Shown here: positions 38,041 to 49,721 of the stretch, piece after piece
Layout: every line of letters begins with the position of its first letter
Position numbering within the stretch: the first letter of the stretch is position 1
Assembly: GCA_014529385.2 (NCBI GenBank)
Contig: CM043959.1
Coordinates: 48,115,928 to 48,179,927, forward strand
Origin: Adiantum capillus-veneris
Lineage: Eukaryota; Streptophyta; Polypodiopsida; Polypodiales; Pteridaceae
Direction of reading: 5' to 3'
DNA length: 64,000 bases
The notes under the pieces: generated by a model
What the model saw: only the letters and a program-made list of their open reading frames with translations
Told to the model about the DNA's origin: nothing
Databases searched by the model: none
Program-made: the position numbers and the translations under genes

Positions 38041-39430
38041 CTAAATCAACCTTTTAGCATCCTCCGGTCCATCATAGGATTTGTTCTCCTTTATTTCTCT
38101 GATAGGCTGGGTTAATATCACCTTCCTATCCTCTATCGTAAATTTCCTGTAGTGAGAGGGAACATCCAAGTTTCCCTTGATATTGGCGTTTTTGTCCTCA
38201 CCACTCTCGATTTCAGTCGTCCAAACTTCTTTCAGAGTTTTCTTTAACTCTCTGTACTTGTTTCGGCATTCTAATTTGGACTCTTTGTTTTCCTTGTTTC
38301 TCATGTTCTTTTCCGCTTTATTTGTTTTGGTTTTTGTTTCACTGGGTTGAACTCGATTTCTTGAGCTTCGTTTGTCTTTTCGTGAGCTCATTTCCACATT
38401 TCCTCTCATTCTTCCAAAAATCTTGTCCTTGACAAAATCTTCCGCTTACTAGCATTAGGAATTGGTTTTTTCCTCTTATCCTAGGCATCGGATTGTTTCT
38501 AACCCCTTTCGTTTTTCTCTTTTCTCTGTAGCGTTTCTGGAATTTTTCAGTCTGATTTGGGAAGTCGTAGAACCTGACATCCTTTATGGTTTTCTCGTTC
38601 TTGCTTGAGTTGTCTGTGGACTCATTGTCAGCTTCATTTTCCCATTCTGGATAATTGGGAATGTCATGAAACATCTCCTCTTCATCTTCCTTGTCTTGTG
38701 TATCAATCTTTTCAGTCTCCTTTTCGAGTACAACTCTCATCATGAAGTATGGAACCACATCATATCCATCTTTATCACAGAACTTTGTTGTGGGACCATC
38801 TTGAATTGCACAAACATGTAGGGTTTCTAGAATGTGTGTCCATTCTAATGGTGCAAGTGCATCCTTTGGAAAGGGTTCACCTATGTAAGTTTCTTCTTCA
38901 ATTGCCCTTTCTAAAACACATTCTTCGCGCTTCAGACTTTTACAGTTCAAAGCTCCACACATCCATAAATCTTTGGGTTTTGTCTAACCAAGCTCGAACC
39001 TCTGATTCTGCCAAAGTAGCTGAATCAAACTCTTCAACTGGTGTTCGATTCACATCCTTGTAGCTATGGTCTTTTAGGTTCACATGAGTAGTGGTTTCCA
39101 TATGTCTCAGGTATATGTGGTCGTAACCCCAATTCTGGACCATTTTCAACTGTCTCATGAATGGTCTTCCAAGTATAATATCATAGTTATTCTCCTTGCC
39201 AAAGTCAACAATAGCAAAAGTATACTCGTACTCAATTCCGCAAGAAGTCACTACGACTTTCTCTAATAGTCCCAAAGGTCTCTGCATATGTCCGTCCGCT
39301 AGTTGGAGTTTCAACCTTGTTTTTCTTACGCCGGTTTTCTCAAATATTTCCAGATTTCTTTTGTAGCAATGGCTACCCTAGCCCCGTTGTCAAGTATTGC
39401 CATCGTGTTAACTCCCTAGAATTCATATGG
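38041..39430 (-). pseudogene. element C protease (canonical position) and linker
   Basis: The active-site box near 39380 reads AILDNGARVAIAT (D-N-G-A), where related elements read DGGA; an in-frame TAG lies five codons before it. The second block is DIILGRPFMRQLKMVQNW (near 39150). The linker from 38962 to 38041 is very rich in Lys, Glu and Asn and open in two overlapping frames. The residue pattern matches the A protease region (9487-11487). Confidence 0.75.
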
Positions 39431-40254
39431 TAAGGTTGTATTCCCTTCTTTGCCTTTGCAATACTCTCCGACCTTGTTCAAAGGTACAGGCTTAGTGTTT
39501 TTTTGTGGCTTACTCAGGTCTTGTATGCCCTCCTATAGTTTTGCAGTTGGGTCTTTCATCCCAAATTTCTCCAAGCATTTTCCTACATTTTCCCACATGT
39601 TTGGTCGTAGTCTCAAAAGCTTAGCTAGGGTGATAATGCATGTCATTGGTGTTGACAAAATCTCTATCAATCCTTGCGAGTCCATAACTTTTTCTGAAGA
39701 GATTCCTCATGAGGGAAGCGCTCTAATCTCAGATTTTGCTTCGTATTCTCCTAAGTATGAAGGTAAGGTATTCAGTGAATGAGATTTACTCCTACTGTTC
39801 TAACAGAGCCTCCATCTCCCCAATGCAGATCTAAGTCCACTTGAGATCCTGCCTCAAATTCCTTTATGGGAGGATTCCTAATGTCCTTTTCCCCATTAGT
39901 TTGATTAGCTTGACAACCTAGCTCGTTTGCAAAGTTTGCCTCTCTCACTTGTTTCCAAAACTCATTGTAATCCTCATCTCTTCCGTAAGACCTCTGTATC
40001 AGAGGATGAAAACTCTCTATTTCTTGATCTATTGTGTTCATCACTATACGTTCATCCCCGTGCATTTTTTCAGGCTTTTGTGCACTGTTAGGCTTTTCAA
40101 CTACCCGTGAGAGGATAGTCTCTTGATGAATTGGGTTTTTTGCTCCACAATTCATTGGTTCTCTAGGTGGTTCTAACAAGGCTTGTGCAGTCTCCATCAT
40201 TCTCTGACACATTTCGAGTCTCTGCTTTTCCAATTCTGCATTTGGATAAGTCAA
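39431..40254 (-). pseudogene. element C gag-protease linker
   Basis: A 160-codon ORF (40254-39772) with LEKQRLEMCQRMMETAQALLEPP, which matches in position and character the start of the A protease section. There are no catalytic motifs. It is followed by a stop-rich stretch to the protease. Confidence 0.55.
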
Positions 40255-40281
40255 CCACCGTTGTTCTTGTGTTTGGTTGCT

Positions 40282-40878
40282 CTATAATCTCGCTTCGTAA
40301 GCTCTCATCAGTGCATCCAATGGTTCGTGTACTTTGTCGACTAACAATGATCCCCCTGAGCTCATGCTCGTTGTCTCTTTTACGCTCTTCAGTTTCGACT
40401 TTTCAGAGCCCATTTCCCGTATTCCATTTTGACTCTCAATTTTCTCTAATTTGTCTTTTGTTTGTTTTAATTCCTCAGCTAGAATTGCGTCTTGCTGTTC
40501 TTTTTTCAGTTTCATGCGTGCTTTCCTAGATTTCCATGTGTTTCTATGGCTTCTTCGTCCTTGACTAGCCAATTCAGTCTCTAACTTTCCATTCTTTGGT
40601 TCTCTAGTGGTTTTCTTCGCTTGAGCTCTATTAACAACTTGCGTTGGTATCAGAGTTTCATTTTCAGACCCACTGCTAGTAGGAATCGACTCTAGCATGT
40701 TCAATGTCGTCTTTTGCACTTTGTTGGGATTATTTGAACAATCCTTAATGAAGTGAGTGACACTACACTCTGTGCAATATGCATTTATTCTAATGATCTC
40801 TGTGCATGGACAAACATTCATCAAATGGTCACCTCCACACTTATAACAGGGTCCTAATGCAGGTCTTTGTGTCCCTCG
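40282..40878 (-). pseudogene. element C gag C-terminus, two zinc knuckles
   Basis: CYKCGGDHLMNVC and CTECSVTHFIKDC, both C-x2-C-x3-H-x4-C, the same short spacing as the last two knuckles of A gag (CYECGGPHRVAEC, CNRCGIDHLIAKC). A Lys/Arg-rich tail follows (AQAKKTTREPKNGK). The upstream part of gag is missing: the sequence changes at about 40880 to the dispersed repeat R. Confidence 0.82.
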
Positions 40879-40879
40879 A

Positions 40880-41570
40880 GCAGCCCACACGGGTGCAGTC
40901 AGTTATCAGAACCACTTTCTCTCTCTCTTCAATACACACAGACACTCACTACACACACATCCACACAGTACACACACACACACACCCCATCTTGCCCTCA
41001 CTCAAACACCCTCCTCGCGTTCTCTGCCAGCAGCAGCAGCAAGCAACCAAAAAAAAAAAAAAAGTATATATATATATAAATAGCTTACACTTCCTTGTTC
41101 CCACCCACACACTCTCCCGCCTACACGCACACACACATTTGGCACGCATTTATGCACTCACATATATACACACACATCTACACACTCACATACATACACA
41201 AGTACATGGCACGTGCACCCACACAATCAAACACCACGCACGCATATATGCACGCACTGAAAAAATAAACAAAAACACACGCGAAGGACATCGACGTCAT
41301 CAACAAAAAAGAAAAACAGCCAAGTTGCGCACCGCCAACACCGAAACAAGAAAAGACGCCAAAGGCATGCCCCGATCGACTCCGAAAATGACGAATGCGC
41401 TACACCGACGCACCAGCTAGGCCGCCATTTACCGACATTGCATCCACGATGCCGTCTTCAGTAAAATCCGTAGGTTGTCATCATTTTTCCCAGTTTTAAA
41501 CCAAATCTTGTGAAAATCCCAATTTGTAAAAAACCACCCCTCTCTAGGTGGTGGTCACAAAGGGCCACCT
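40880..41570. repeat. dispersed repeat R, copy 1
   Basis: Begins CGAGCAGCCCACACGGGTGCAG and runs through CA-rich and TA-rich sequence to CTCTCTAGGTGGTGGTCACA. Copy 2 lies at 54385-54834 plus 60926-61165, interrupted by a 6.1-kb insertion. The sequences are clearly homologous with small indels. The element type is unknown. No coding potential. Confidence 0.8.
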
Positions 41571-42480
<910 letters not shown>

Positions 42481-42726
42481 ATGGACAAATGGATGAAAGA
42501 ATTCTCTAACTGGAGAACGGAAGAGGAGGAGACTAAAGAGGCACTAACCGCCTTCACTGAAGTACTAGTGCCACGCTGTACTGTCATCAATATTCAAGAG
42601 GTAAGCTCCCCATCTTGTGTTTCTTGTTCTAACCACATATTAAGAGCATCAGGTGGGAAGGCTATAAAGTGGCATCACTGTTGTCAACCAAGGCATTCTG
42701 TCAATGAGTGCCAACAGAGGAAGTGA
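42481..42726 (+). pseudogene. short ORF upstream of D gag with knuckle-like end
   Basis: An 81-codon ORF starting MDKWMKEFSNWRTEEEETKEA. The C-terminus reads WHHCCQPRHSVNEC, which looks like a C-x2-C-x4-H-x4-C knuckle whose first Cys has become Trp. It lies in the position where Tat-type elements carry an ORF upstream of gag, but similarity to such ORFs cannot be checked. It could also be a piece of an earlier gag. Confidence 0.3.
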
Positions 42727-43075
42727 AGAAGGAACGATGAGTTTCGCTTTTGAGAATTGCAACACTCTCACAATAGTCAATTTTTCTGTAGCACCAAGTG
42801 TTTTCTCTCTAATGGTCCGAGAAGAGTCGTCAACTATCATCAACCACAAAGTCTAGATTCGAAAGCCTAAAGCATTTGGTGGATGCAAGTGGGCCTACAC
42901 TCTCTCTAGGCCAGGAGAGTTCAAATGAAGTTCGATCGCCCAAGCGCCATCGTCGCATGCAGAATGGAAAGACGATTGAGGTAGACTCTTGTCGCCCAGT
43001 CTGCTTTGAACCAAATGTGGAGGATTGTACGGACTTCTACAAGAGGTAGAGGCATGTGGTGAAGGTGTTACCTCG

Positions 43076-43510
43076 CATTAGGCAAAATTTGGACTCACAA
43101 AGGGGCCCTTTAAGGAGTTTGACTTTACCTCTCTCTATCGAAATGGGCACATGGATAAATTTTTGCAAACAAACTCCAAAGTTGGCAGAGGTTTGACAGT
43201 TAGAATTTCCTCTTCAAGCTCTATCTACTGATATATAGCACGCCATGAGATTCCTCATATTTTAGAAGATTCTTTTTTTGATTCACTATCACATCATAGG
43301 TGAATAAAAAAAAGAATCTTCTAAAATATGAGGAATCTCATGGCGTGCTATATATCAGTAGATAGAGCTTGAAGAGGACATTCTAGCTGTCAAGCCTCCG
43401 CCAACTTTGGAGTTTGTTTGCAAAAATTTATCCATGCACCCGTTTTGGTAGAGAGAGGTAAAGTCAAACTCCTTAATGGGCCCCTTTGTGAGTCCAAATT
43501 TTGCCTAATG
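43076..43510. mobile_element. foldback (MITE-like) element, 435 bp
   Basis: Nearly the whole element is an inverted repeat: arms of about 200 bp with a loop of roughly 26 bp near 43275. The ends are CATTAGGCAAAATTTGGACT and its reverse complement. The flanks are TCG (43073-43075) and TCA (43511-43513), a near-perfect 3-bp target duplication. A few mismatches lie in the arms. It would give a long hairpin RNA if transcribed. No ORF. Confidence 0.85.
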
Positions 43511-43899
43511 TCAACACCTGAGGTACGCAACTCTAGGTATTCAATTCCCTACATCCGACATGGATAATAACAATAGGCCACAAGTATTTTCTTTCCGTTT
43601 CTTGCAACACATGCATGTAAACGTGTATATTGATAGGAAGATATCTACCAGCAAAAGATTGTTTTCCTATTCGGAGCCGAGATGCTTGATGAAATCCTTA
43701 GATCCCCAAGTCCCATCATCTTGCCCCTCTTGGATTACTACCACTCTTTTGATGTAAGCATCTTTATTCTGTTATAGCTTTGCGATCCAGTTTTATCATG
43801 TTTAAATCTATCCACCCAACTCTATAAAAAGCCGTTATGAGCCGCTAATGTCATTAATGTTATTAAAAAAAAAAGTTTGTAATTTCCTGAGTTACTACC
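43511..43899. other. spacer before D gag
   Basis: AT-rich, no gene recognised. A 65-codon ORF (43560-43757) has no known features. Part of the element D leader. Confidence 0.4.
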
Positions 43900-44860
43900 A
43901 TGGCAAGTGTTTCTTTCCCCATGTTCAGTGGAAAGAAGGGAGAAGACGTCACCACTAACTTTATGGATGATTTCGACATCGCTTGTGTGGTTTCCAACAA
44001 GGATGACGACGCCTCACGGTTACGAATTTTTCCTCTACTGATGAAAGTAGAGACCAAGTCTTGGTACAATGCTTTGCCCCAAGCTACCAAAAATGCATGG
44101 GATGTACTACGTGCTGCCTTTGTGAAGAGGTTTGGTGGAGGCACACCCTCAAAAAAGTTATGGTAGATGGTGCTGATGGAATTAAAGCATGGAGGTCTGC
44201 TAGAGTATGCCACTTACGAGTCCAAGTTTGTGGATTTGTGGGAGCGATGGTTTGCCTCACTGGAGGAAGGTGAAGGAGCACCTAATTTCCTGAAGAAGGA
44301 CCGTTTCATTGCTGGCATGTGGTCGCCGCTTAAGGAGAAGGTGAAGGGGAGGTTCCCTACAACGTATGAGTTGGCAGTGAAAGTAGCCCGCCTTAAAGAC
44401 AAGAAATTGCGCATGCAGGCAAGAGTCAACGAGTCAGAGGAATCAAGCTCAGTACGACTAACCCCAGTGATTGCAGCAATTGTTCATAGAGCCCAACCAC
44501 AAGAGGCGTCAGAGGAGCAGCAAGACTTGCTGAGTCGCATCACTACCCAACTCGAGAGTTTATCCGTGCATCTGGTGTAGCAAGGGCATGCACCTGTCAA
44601 AAATCTACAGCAAGGGAGAGGACAATGAAGGCAAAACCAAGAGTACCACTGCTATAATTGCGGGGAAGACGGCCATGGCATGTACTACTGCCCATATCCA
44701 AGAAGAAAAAATTTCAATAGAGGAGGAAGACAGAATTAGATCTCTCCACCAAGGGCAAGACCACCACCACCCAGGCAACCAGGGCTGATTCCCGGGGGAG
44801 TCACTTATCAAAAGACCCCTATATCACGTGCGTTCAAGAGGTAATTAATAATACCCCAAT
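43900..44860 (+). pseudogene. element D gag
   Basis: ATG at 43900. The capsid-like region (Retrotrans_gag) reads FPMFSGKKGEDVTTNFMDDF, TKSWYNALPQ, AWDVLRAAFVKRFGG, a TAG (44164-44166), then YESKFVDLWERW and KDRFIAGMWSPLKEKVKG. One knuckle, CYNCGEDGHGMYYC (44651-44692), is in the same frame after further stops. An Arg/Pro-rich end follows. All parts share one frame, with stops that fit CAG/CAA/CGA decay. Confidence 0.82.
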
Positions 44861-45099
44861 ATACATACTATACTTACATTGTGAGCCTATTTAAAAAACC
44901 CCCACCCCCCTCTGTATGTATACATTTTTATACATTTTGGTCTTTTAATAATCCTCTCTGGTTAACTCACGTGATATCATACACATTCTAAAAAGTGACA
45001 GCCCCGGGGGCCGATTCCACCGGTCCAAATCCTTTGACCACCTATACGACAACCACCACCACAACCTCTTATTCCACCGCTACCCCCATCACCTACTGT

Positions 45100-46240
45100 A
45101 AACCAATCAGTGAGTGTTCTTAGCTTGGAATCTAAAGGGAAGGCAAAGTTAGAAGAACTAGTTCGAGAGAAGCACAAAGGGAAAGAAAAAGTAGAAGAAG
45201 TGGATGCCATGGGAGTGAAGCATTCCAGGCACGAAGAAGTCTCTCAAAAAGAAGAGAAAATGAAAGGAAAAGGCGAGTCTAGCAAGCAGGCATCTAAGCC
45301 TCGACGGAAGATCGACATCGTGGATTTTTCACTAGGTGAGTATGCTAAACCATATGACTTAGTTCAAGATGTGTTGATGCAGGGCCCAAAGATAACTTGG
45401 CCCCAATTACTCCATCTTGCACCAAGGATGAGGAGGCAATGGAAAAAGATGGTAAGTACAAGAAGATCAAGACCAAGGATAGCTGGGGCTATCTCTGGGA
45501 GGGACCTTGACGACATCCTACCAACCATGGATGCCCATATAAAGGGGTAGTGTATCTCAAACGTCTACATAGATGGTGGCGCACAGATATGCGTCATGAG
45601 TGAAAAAATGATGTACCATCTAGGCCTAGAGGTGAGTAGGTTGGCACCCTACCGAGGCAAAATGGAAAATAACATAAGAGTGAAATGTGTAGGCATTGTG
45701 AATGCGGTCAAAGTAAAGGCATTCAATACAGAAGTGGAGGTAGACATTTTTTTCATACCACACAAAGGGGAGGGCTACCCTTTCATTCTTGGAAGACCCT
45801 GGCTTATGGCTATGGAAGCTAAGCAAGACTGGAGTACCAAAATGATTTAGATGAAGGACTCTAAAGGGAAATCCATATTCTACGACATGAGGACTGAGAA
45901 GCAATGCAACATGATCTTGGAGGCTTCGGAAGATGAGTCCACCAATGAATATTCATCCACCTCAGGAGAAGAGACAACAACAACTGAAGAAAGTGACAGT
46001 AGCATCAAAGTGATGGGGGTCATCCTTAAAGACCCAAAAAGATTGACACAATCTGAAGCACCACCGACAAACCAAGAGGGACCATCAAGTACGCAATCCT
46101 TAGAGGATACAAGAAAGTTACATCAGATGCTCTCCAATGAGTTAACCAATGACGAGAGGAAGGAATATGTCTCCATGCTAGGTAACTTCACCACATTGTT
46201 CATTTTGATGGTTATGGTAAGATCACAAGAATCACAATAG
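45100..46240 (+). pseudogene. element D protease region
   Basis: A Lys/Glu-rich linker (45110-45350) leads into a retropepsin-like domain: YIDGGAQICVMS (Asp codon 45572-45574, DGGA box) and YPFILGRPWLMAM (near 45778-45815), then a stop at 45848. A Ser/Thr/Glu-rich acidic linker (45851-46190) leads to RT. The DGGA box equals that of A and B1. The frame is interrupted twice. Confidence 0.78.
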
Positions 46241-46250
46241 TACAACACCG

Positions 46251-47147
46251 CATAAGACTTAAGGAAGGAAGTAAACCCGTAGTGCAAAAGCTCAAAAGAC
46301 TTGGGGTAATCCAACAAGAGGCACTACTCAAATAAGTGAGAATTTGCTACAGGCAGGTCTCATTTACCCCATCAAAGACGTCTCTCCAGTAGTAGTCACA
46401 CCAAATAAGAATGGCAAGTGGAGAGTCTATGTGGTCTATAAACCTCTCAATGCAACCACAAAGAGGGATCACTTTCCCCTCCCATTTCAAATTGAAATTC
46501 TTAATGAAGTGGCAGGTCATGAGTGCTACACAGTATGTGATGGCTACTCAGGATACTTTCAAATTAGTATTGCAGAAGAAGACCAGATAATGACAACTTT
46601 CATAACACCTTGGGGATGCTTCGTTTACAGAGTGATGCCCTTTGGCCTCACCAACGGTCCGGCCTTATTCCAATGCTATGTGACTTTTGTCTTCCAACCT
46701 TACTTTGGAACGTCAATACGGGTCTTCATAAATGATTTTTGCATCTATAGTTCATGCTCCCTCCATTTGAGCAAAGTCTATGATGGACTCACCAGGTTGC
46801 AAACCTTGGGTGCCCAACTCAAGGTGGATAAGTGTCACATTGGTGAAAGAAAAGTCACTCTACTTGGACATGTAATTTCAACAAAATGGATTGAGGCTGG
46901 CCCTAGCAAGATTCAAGCTTTGATATCTTTGTCATCACCCACCACAGCTAAGCAATTGGTGTCTTTCTTTCAGAAGGTAAGATACTTAAGCAGGTTCATT
47001 CACTTTATATCTCAAGTGGTTCTCCCTCTCCAACAAGTCACCCAAAGGGATGTCTTCTCATGGAGTGAAGAAAATGAGCAGCGATTTACCGAGGTGAAGC
47101 AAATCCTAGCCACGCTTCCCACCATTTGACCCCCCAAATGGGACGAG
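46251..47147 (+). pseudogene. element D reverse transcriptase
   Basis: Open from 46344: TPNKNGKWRVYVVYKPLNATTKRDHFPLPF, VCDGYSGYFQI (Asp), FGLTNGPALFQ, and VFINDFCIYSS, where the usual F/Y-x-D-D box has Asn in place of the first Asp. The connection region (LGHVISTKWIEAGPSK, FFQKVRYLSRFI) follows. The stop is at 47127-47129. The changed catalytic box and WRVYVVY (for WRVCVDY) show decay. Confidence 0.85.
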
Positions 47148-47411
47148 CCATTTTATGAGAACCCTAGTGTATGAAGTGATACACTTGGAGCTGTACTAAT
47201 GCAAAAGGACCTCCAAACTTCTTTCATGCGTCCTATCTACTTCTCTAGTCGTGTCATGACCCCGTCAGAAAAGGGATTCACCGAAGTAGAGCACATGGTG
47301 CTTGCACTAATGTTTGCTACTACAAAGTTTCGCTCTTATCTACTGCCTAAACCCTTTGTAATTCTGACAATGAAGGAGGTTTTTTCGTATGTAATGCGAC
47401 ACATGGATGTC
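47148..47411 (+). pseudogene. element D RNase H, interrupted
   Basis: DTLGALVMQKD-like start (in a broken frame), IYFSSRVMTPSEKGFTEVEHMVLALMFATTKFRSYL and FVILT. At MRHMDVSS the copia element begins. The domain resumes at 51278 with RMSKWLVRLHEFDYTM, in the same frame once a single TCATC is counted. Confidence 0.8.
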
Positions 47412-47416
47412 TCATC
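47412..47416. repeat. copia TSD, left copy
   Basis: TCATC, identical to 51273-51277. Confidence 0.9.
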
Positions 47417-47765
47417 TGAAGGGGATCGGAGAGCACCACAGACGGAGAGTGAGAGAGAGAAGGAGACACACGACACACAGATATGGGTGGGGAGACTCAA
47501 AGAGTGAGCATCCCCCTATACACTTATGCTATGTATAAGGTATACAAGTCAGTGGGTGGCCGGGCAAGGCACAGGCGCAGGGGATCGGAGAGCACCATAG
47601 ACAGGGAGTGAGAGAGAGAAGGAGACACACGACACACAGATATGGTTGGGGAGACTCAAAGAGTGACCAGCCCCCTATACACTTATGCTATGTATAAGGC
47701 ATACAAGTCCGTGGGCGCCCAGACTCTGGGTGGCCGGGCAAGGCACAGGCACCTATATCCCAACA
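47417..47765 (-). repeat. copia 3' LTR with internal duplication
   Basis: Ends TGAAGGGG and CCCAACA (plus strand). It holds two tandem versions of the 166-bp LTR sequence (47417-47578 and 47579-47765), the second with changes and an extra CCCAGACTCTGGG. The 5' LTR has only one. Confidence 0.88.
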
Positions 47766-47776
47766 ACCTCCCACTT
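47766..47776 (-). promoter_or_regulatory. copia polypurine tract
   Basis: Minus strand AAGTGGGAGGT directly before TGTTGGGATATAGG, the usual copia PPT-LTR joint. Confidence 0.85.
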
Positions 47777-47844
47777 AAAGGCGACTGTGCCTTTAAGCAA
47801 GGAAACCTAGTCTAAAGACTACAAAAGGCGAGAGAAAATTGCTC

Positions 47845-48110
47845 TTAACCGATGCCCACTGGCTGGCTGTGATCGTGTGCATCCGGCTGTCCTACTCCCG
47901 TGTAAGTCCATACACCACCAGATGTACCGCACACGTACTGCAAGTATGCACATAATACCTGCATATCTCCCTTGTGCACTATGCCATCATCAGTGAACAA
48001 GCGACTGACAACCCCAACTGCAAATGCTCCAACTGCAGCTGCGATATCCGGTCTCAAGATCATCATCTCATACATGAGACCCCGAATGCCAATGCAATGC
48101 TAGCGGGCCC
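47845..48110 (-). pseudogene. copia RT/RNase H C-terminal remnant
   Basis: A 76-codon ORF with RPDIAAAVGAFAVGVVSRLF and LCAYLQYVCGTSGGVWTY, matching the RPDI..AV...S..... and ..RYL.GT....L.Y segments after the copia RT core. The rest of RT and all integrase are absent. Confidence 0.75.
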
Positions 48111-48392
48111 TGCTAGCTCTACCATGCATCAACATATATATCCCTGGCAATAGGCATCTCTGATGACTGACAAGGCGTGTCAGCCACATTCATCTCCTGA
48201 CTGTCCCGCAAAAGACGCATCAACTTGTTGTGCAACCTCAAAGCAAACCAACTGCTCTAGGTGTCTGCTGGAAGACATATCGTGCACAAATATATCCCCA
48301 TGCTCACTGTCGAGCATAGAAAGGAATGACTGCATAATCGCTGACATCTCAACCTCCTCTGCAATCATCCACTGCAAACATGACGACTCAAT

Positions 48393-48839
48393 CTAATGTG
48401 ACTCACTAGAGCTCTCATGCTCTAACTCCTTATGCATAGACTCTTGCACAACGTCCTCCTGTCGTGACTCACTAGAGCAAGACCACTCTATCTGTCTATC
48501 CTGCATAGGAGTATCTCGCACAACGGACTCTCTGCTTTGCTCAGTCACTAGCAAAGCATGCATGTCTGACTCTGTCACCTCTCTGTGTGACTGCTCAAGT
48601 CGTGCCTCAACTGTGTGCACAACGAGCTCACTACTCTGCACTCCATGCAAAGCACCCTGCAACCCATGAGCAAAAGAGACTGTCCGGGTCTCTCGCTCTC
48701 TACATGGCTGTAACAAGATTGAGACTCGACCATCTTGCACCAGTACTACGTGCAATGGGTACCATGTGCCAACTCTAGCACCTCTCCCAATCACTAGCGA
48801 ACCCAAATGCAACGCAAAAGATCGCTCAAGCAGCGACAC
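48393..48839 (-). pseudogene. copia gag-pre-integrase region
   Basis: A 148-codon ORF continuing the protease segment after a stop near 48858. SLLERSFALHLGSLVIGRGARVGTWYPLHVV matches the pre-integrase segment of copia polyproteins. It is followed by an acidic/Ser-rich stretch (EWSCSSESRQEDVV) and no integrase core. Confidence 0.7.
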
Positions 48840-48860
48840 CCGACATCCACTATCCCGTAA

Positions 48861-49721
48861 CTATCTGATTGAGATCAAATCCCGTCTCAGATCTGGCACA
48901 TAATGCACATGACACAGGGTAAATCTCATACCATTGGGCAAGGACAAACATGTGTGTCCTGCACCCTCAATGTCATACACAACACCATCAGCCATGTGCA
49001 CACAACCAAGTCTCCCACTAGAAAACGTGCTAAACCACTCATGATGCGATGTGACATGGAAAGTAGCATCTGAATCTAGTAACCAATGTGAAGACAATGT
49101 GAAATCCGATATGCAATCCGTAGACATAATATCGTCTGAAGACAAGCTAGATGTAAATGTGACATCGCCGTCACAAGCATACTCAGTAACCATCGTACTG
49201 ATCTCACTAGCATCTGTCATGCCCAAATCTGCATCACGCATCTGTCGCCTTTGTTGTCTCAAACGCCTGAAACATCGATGCCTAATGTGCCCTCTATGTC
49301 CACAATTCCAACATGTCAAGTCTCTATGCTGTCGAGACTTGCGTGTGGGACCAATCTCTCCCATGGACATAGAAGTGGGACTAGACTCCCCTATAGACAT
49401 GGATGCACGTAAACTCTGCCATAAAGCATGAGTTGTAGTCTCCCTCGAGACCTGCCAGTAAACAGACTCAATCAGATGCAAACGAATCGTAGACATGGCT
49501 AACTCATCAAGATCCTGCCAATCATCATCACGCATAGACTTGGGCTTAGCCGATAAACCACGCAAGGGTTTATCCTGCCCCAAATCTGTCAATGCAACAA
49601 GCATATGCTCCTTCCAAGCAACAAAATCTGCACCATCAAACTGTGTCAGACCATAATGCTGGAAGTCAAATGAAAAATCATCCATAATGCTTGCAAAAGA
49701 GCAACCAACAATTAGTAGCAA
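48861..49721 (-). CDS. copia gag and protease
   Basis: A 286-codon ORF. MDDFSFDFQHYGLTQFDGADFVAWKEHMLVAL is the copia gag start (UBN2-like), with a shortened capsid part, a knuckle CWNCGHRGHIRHRC, then the protease WLLDSDATFHVTSHHEWF (D-S-D-A where D-S-G-A is usual, so probably inactive) and LPNGMRFTLCHVHYVPDLRRDLISI. The gag is shorter than usual: the capsid region goes straight from RETTTHALWQSL to a Ser/Met repeat (SMSIGESSPTSMSMGEIGPT). Start ATG for MDDFSF lies at about 49685. Confidence 0.85.
   Translation of the reverse strand: MLLIVGCSFASIMDDFSFDFQHYGLTQFDGADFVAWKEHMLVALTDLGQDKPLRGLSAKPKSMRDDDWQDLDELAMSTIRLHLIESVYWQVSRETTTHALWQSLRASMSIGESSPTSMSMGEIGPTRKSRQHRDLTCWNCGHRGHIRHRCFRRLRQQRRQMRDADLGMTDASEISTMVTEYACDGDVTFTSSLSSDDIMSTDCISDFTLSSHWLLDSDATFHVTSHHEWFSTFSSGRLGCVHMADGVVYDIEGAGHTCLSLPNGMRFTLCHVHYVPDLRRDLISIR

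Larger units (their letters stand above)
33740..40880 (-). mobile_element. Ty3/gypsy element C, decayed relative of A
   Basis: Minus strand: gag C-terminus with two knuckles (40878-40282), linker, protease (about 39420-38940), linker, RT (38023-36990), RNase H, a doubled H2C2 region (36420-35880), integrase core (35940-35374), integrase C-terminus fused to a second retropepsin (35331-34400), and a W-x-P-K tail (34290-33840). The knuckle and pol sequences are clearly related to element A. The 5' end is cut inside gag at about 40880, where the dispersed repeat R begins. No LTR is assigned. Confidence 0.82.
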
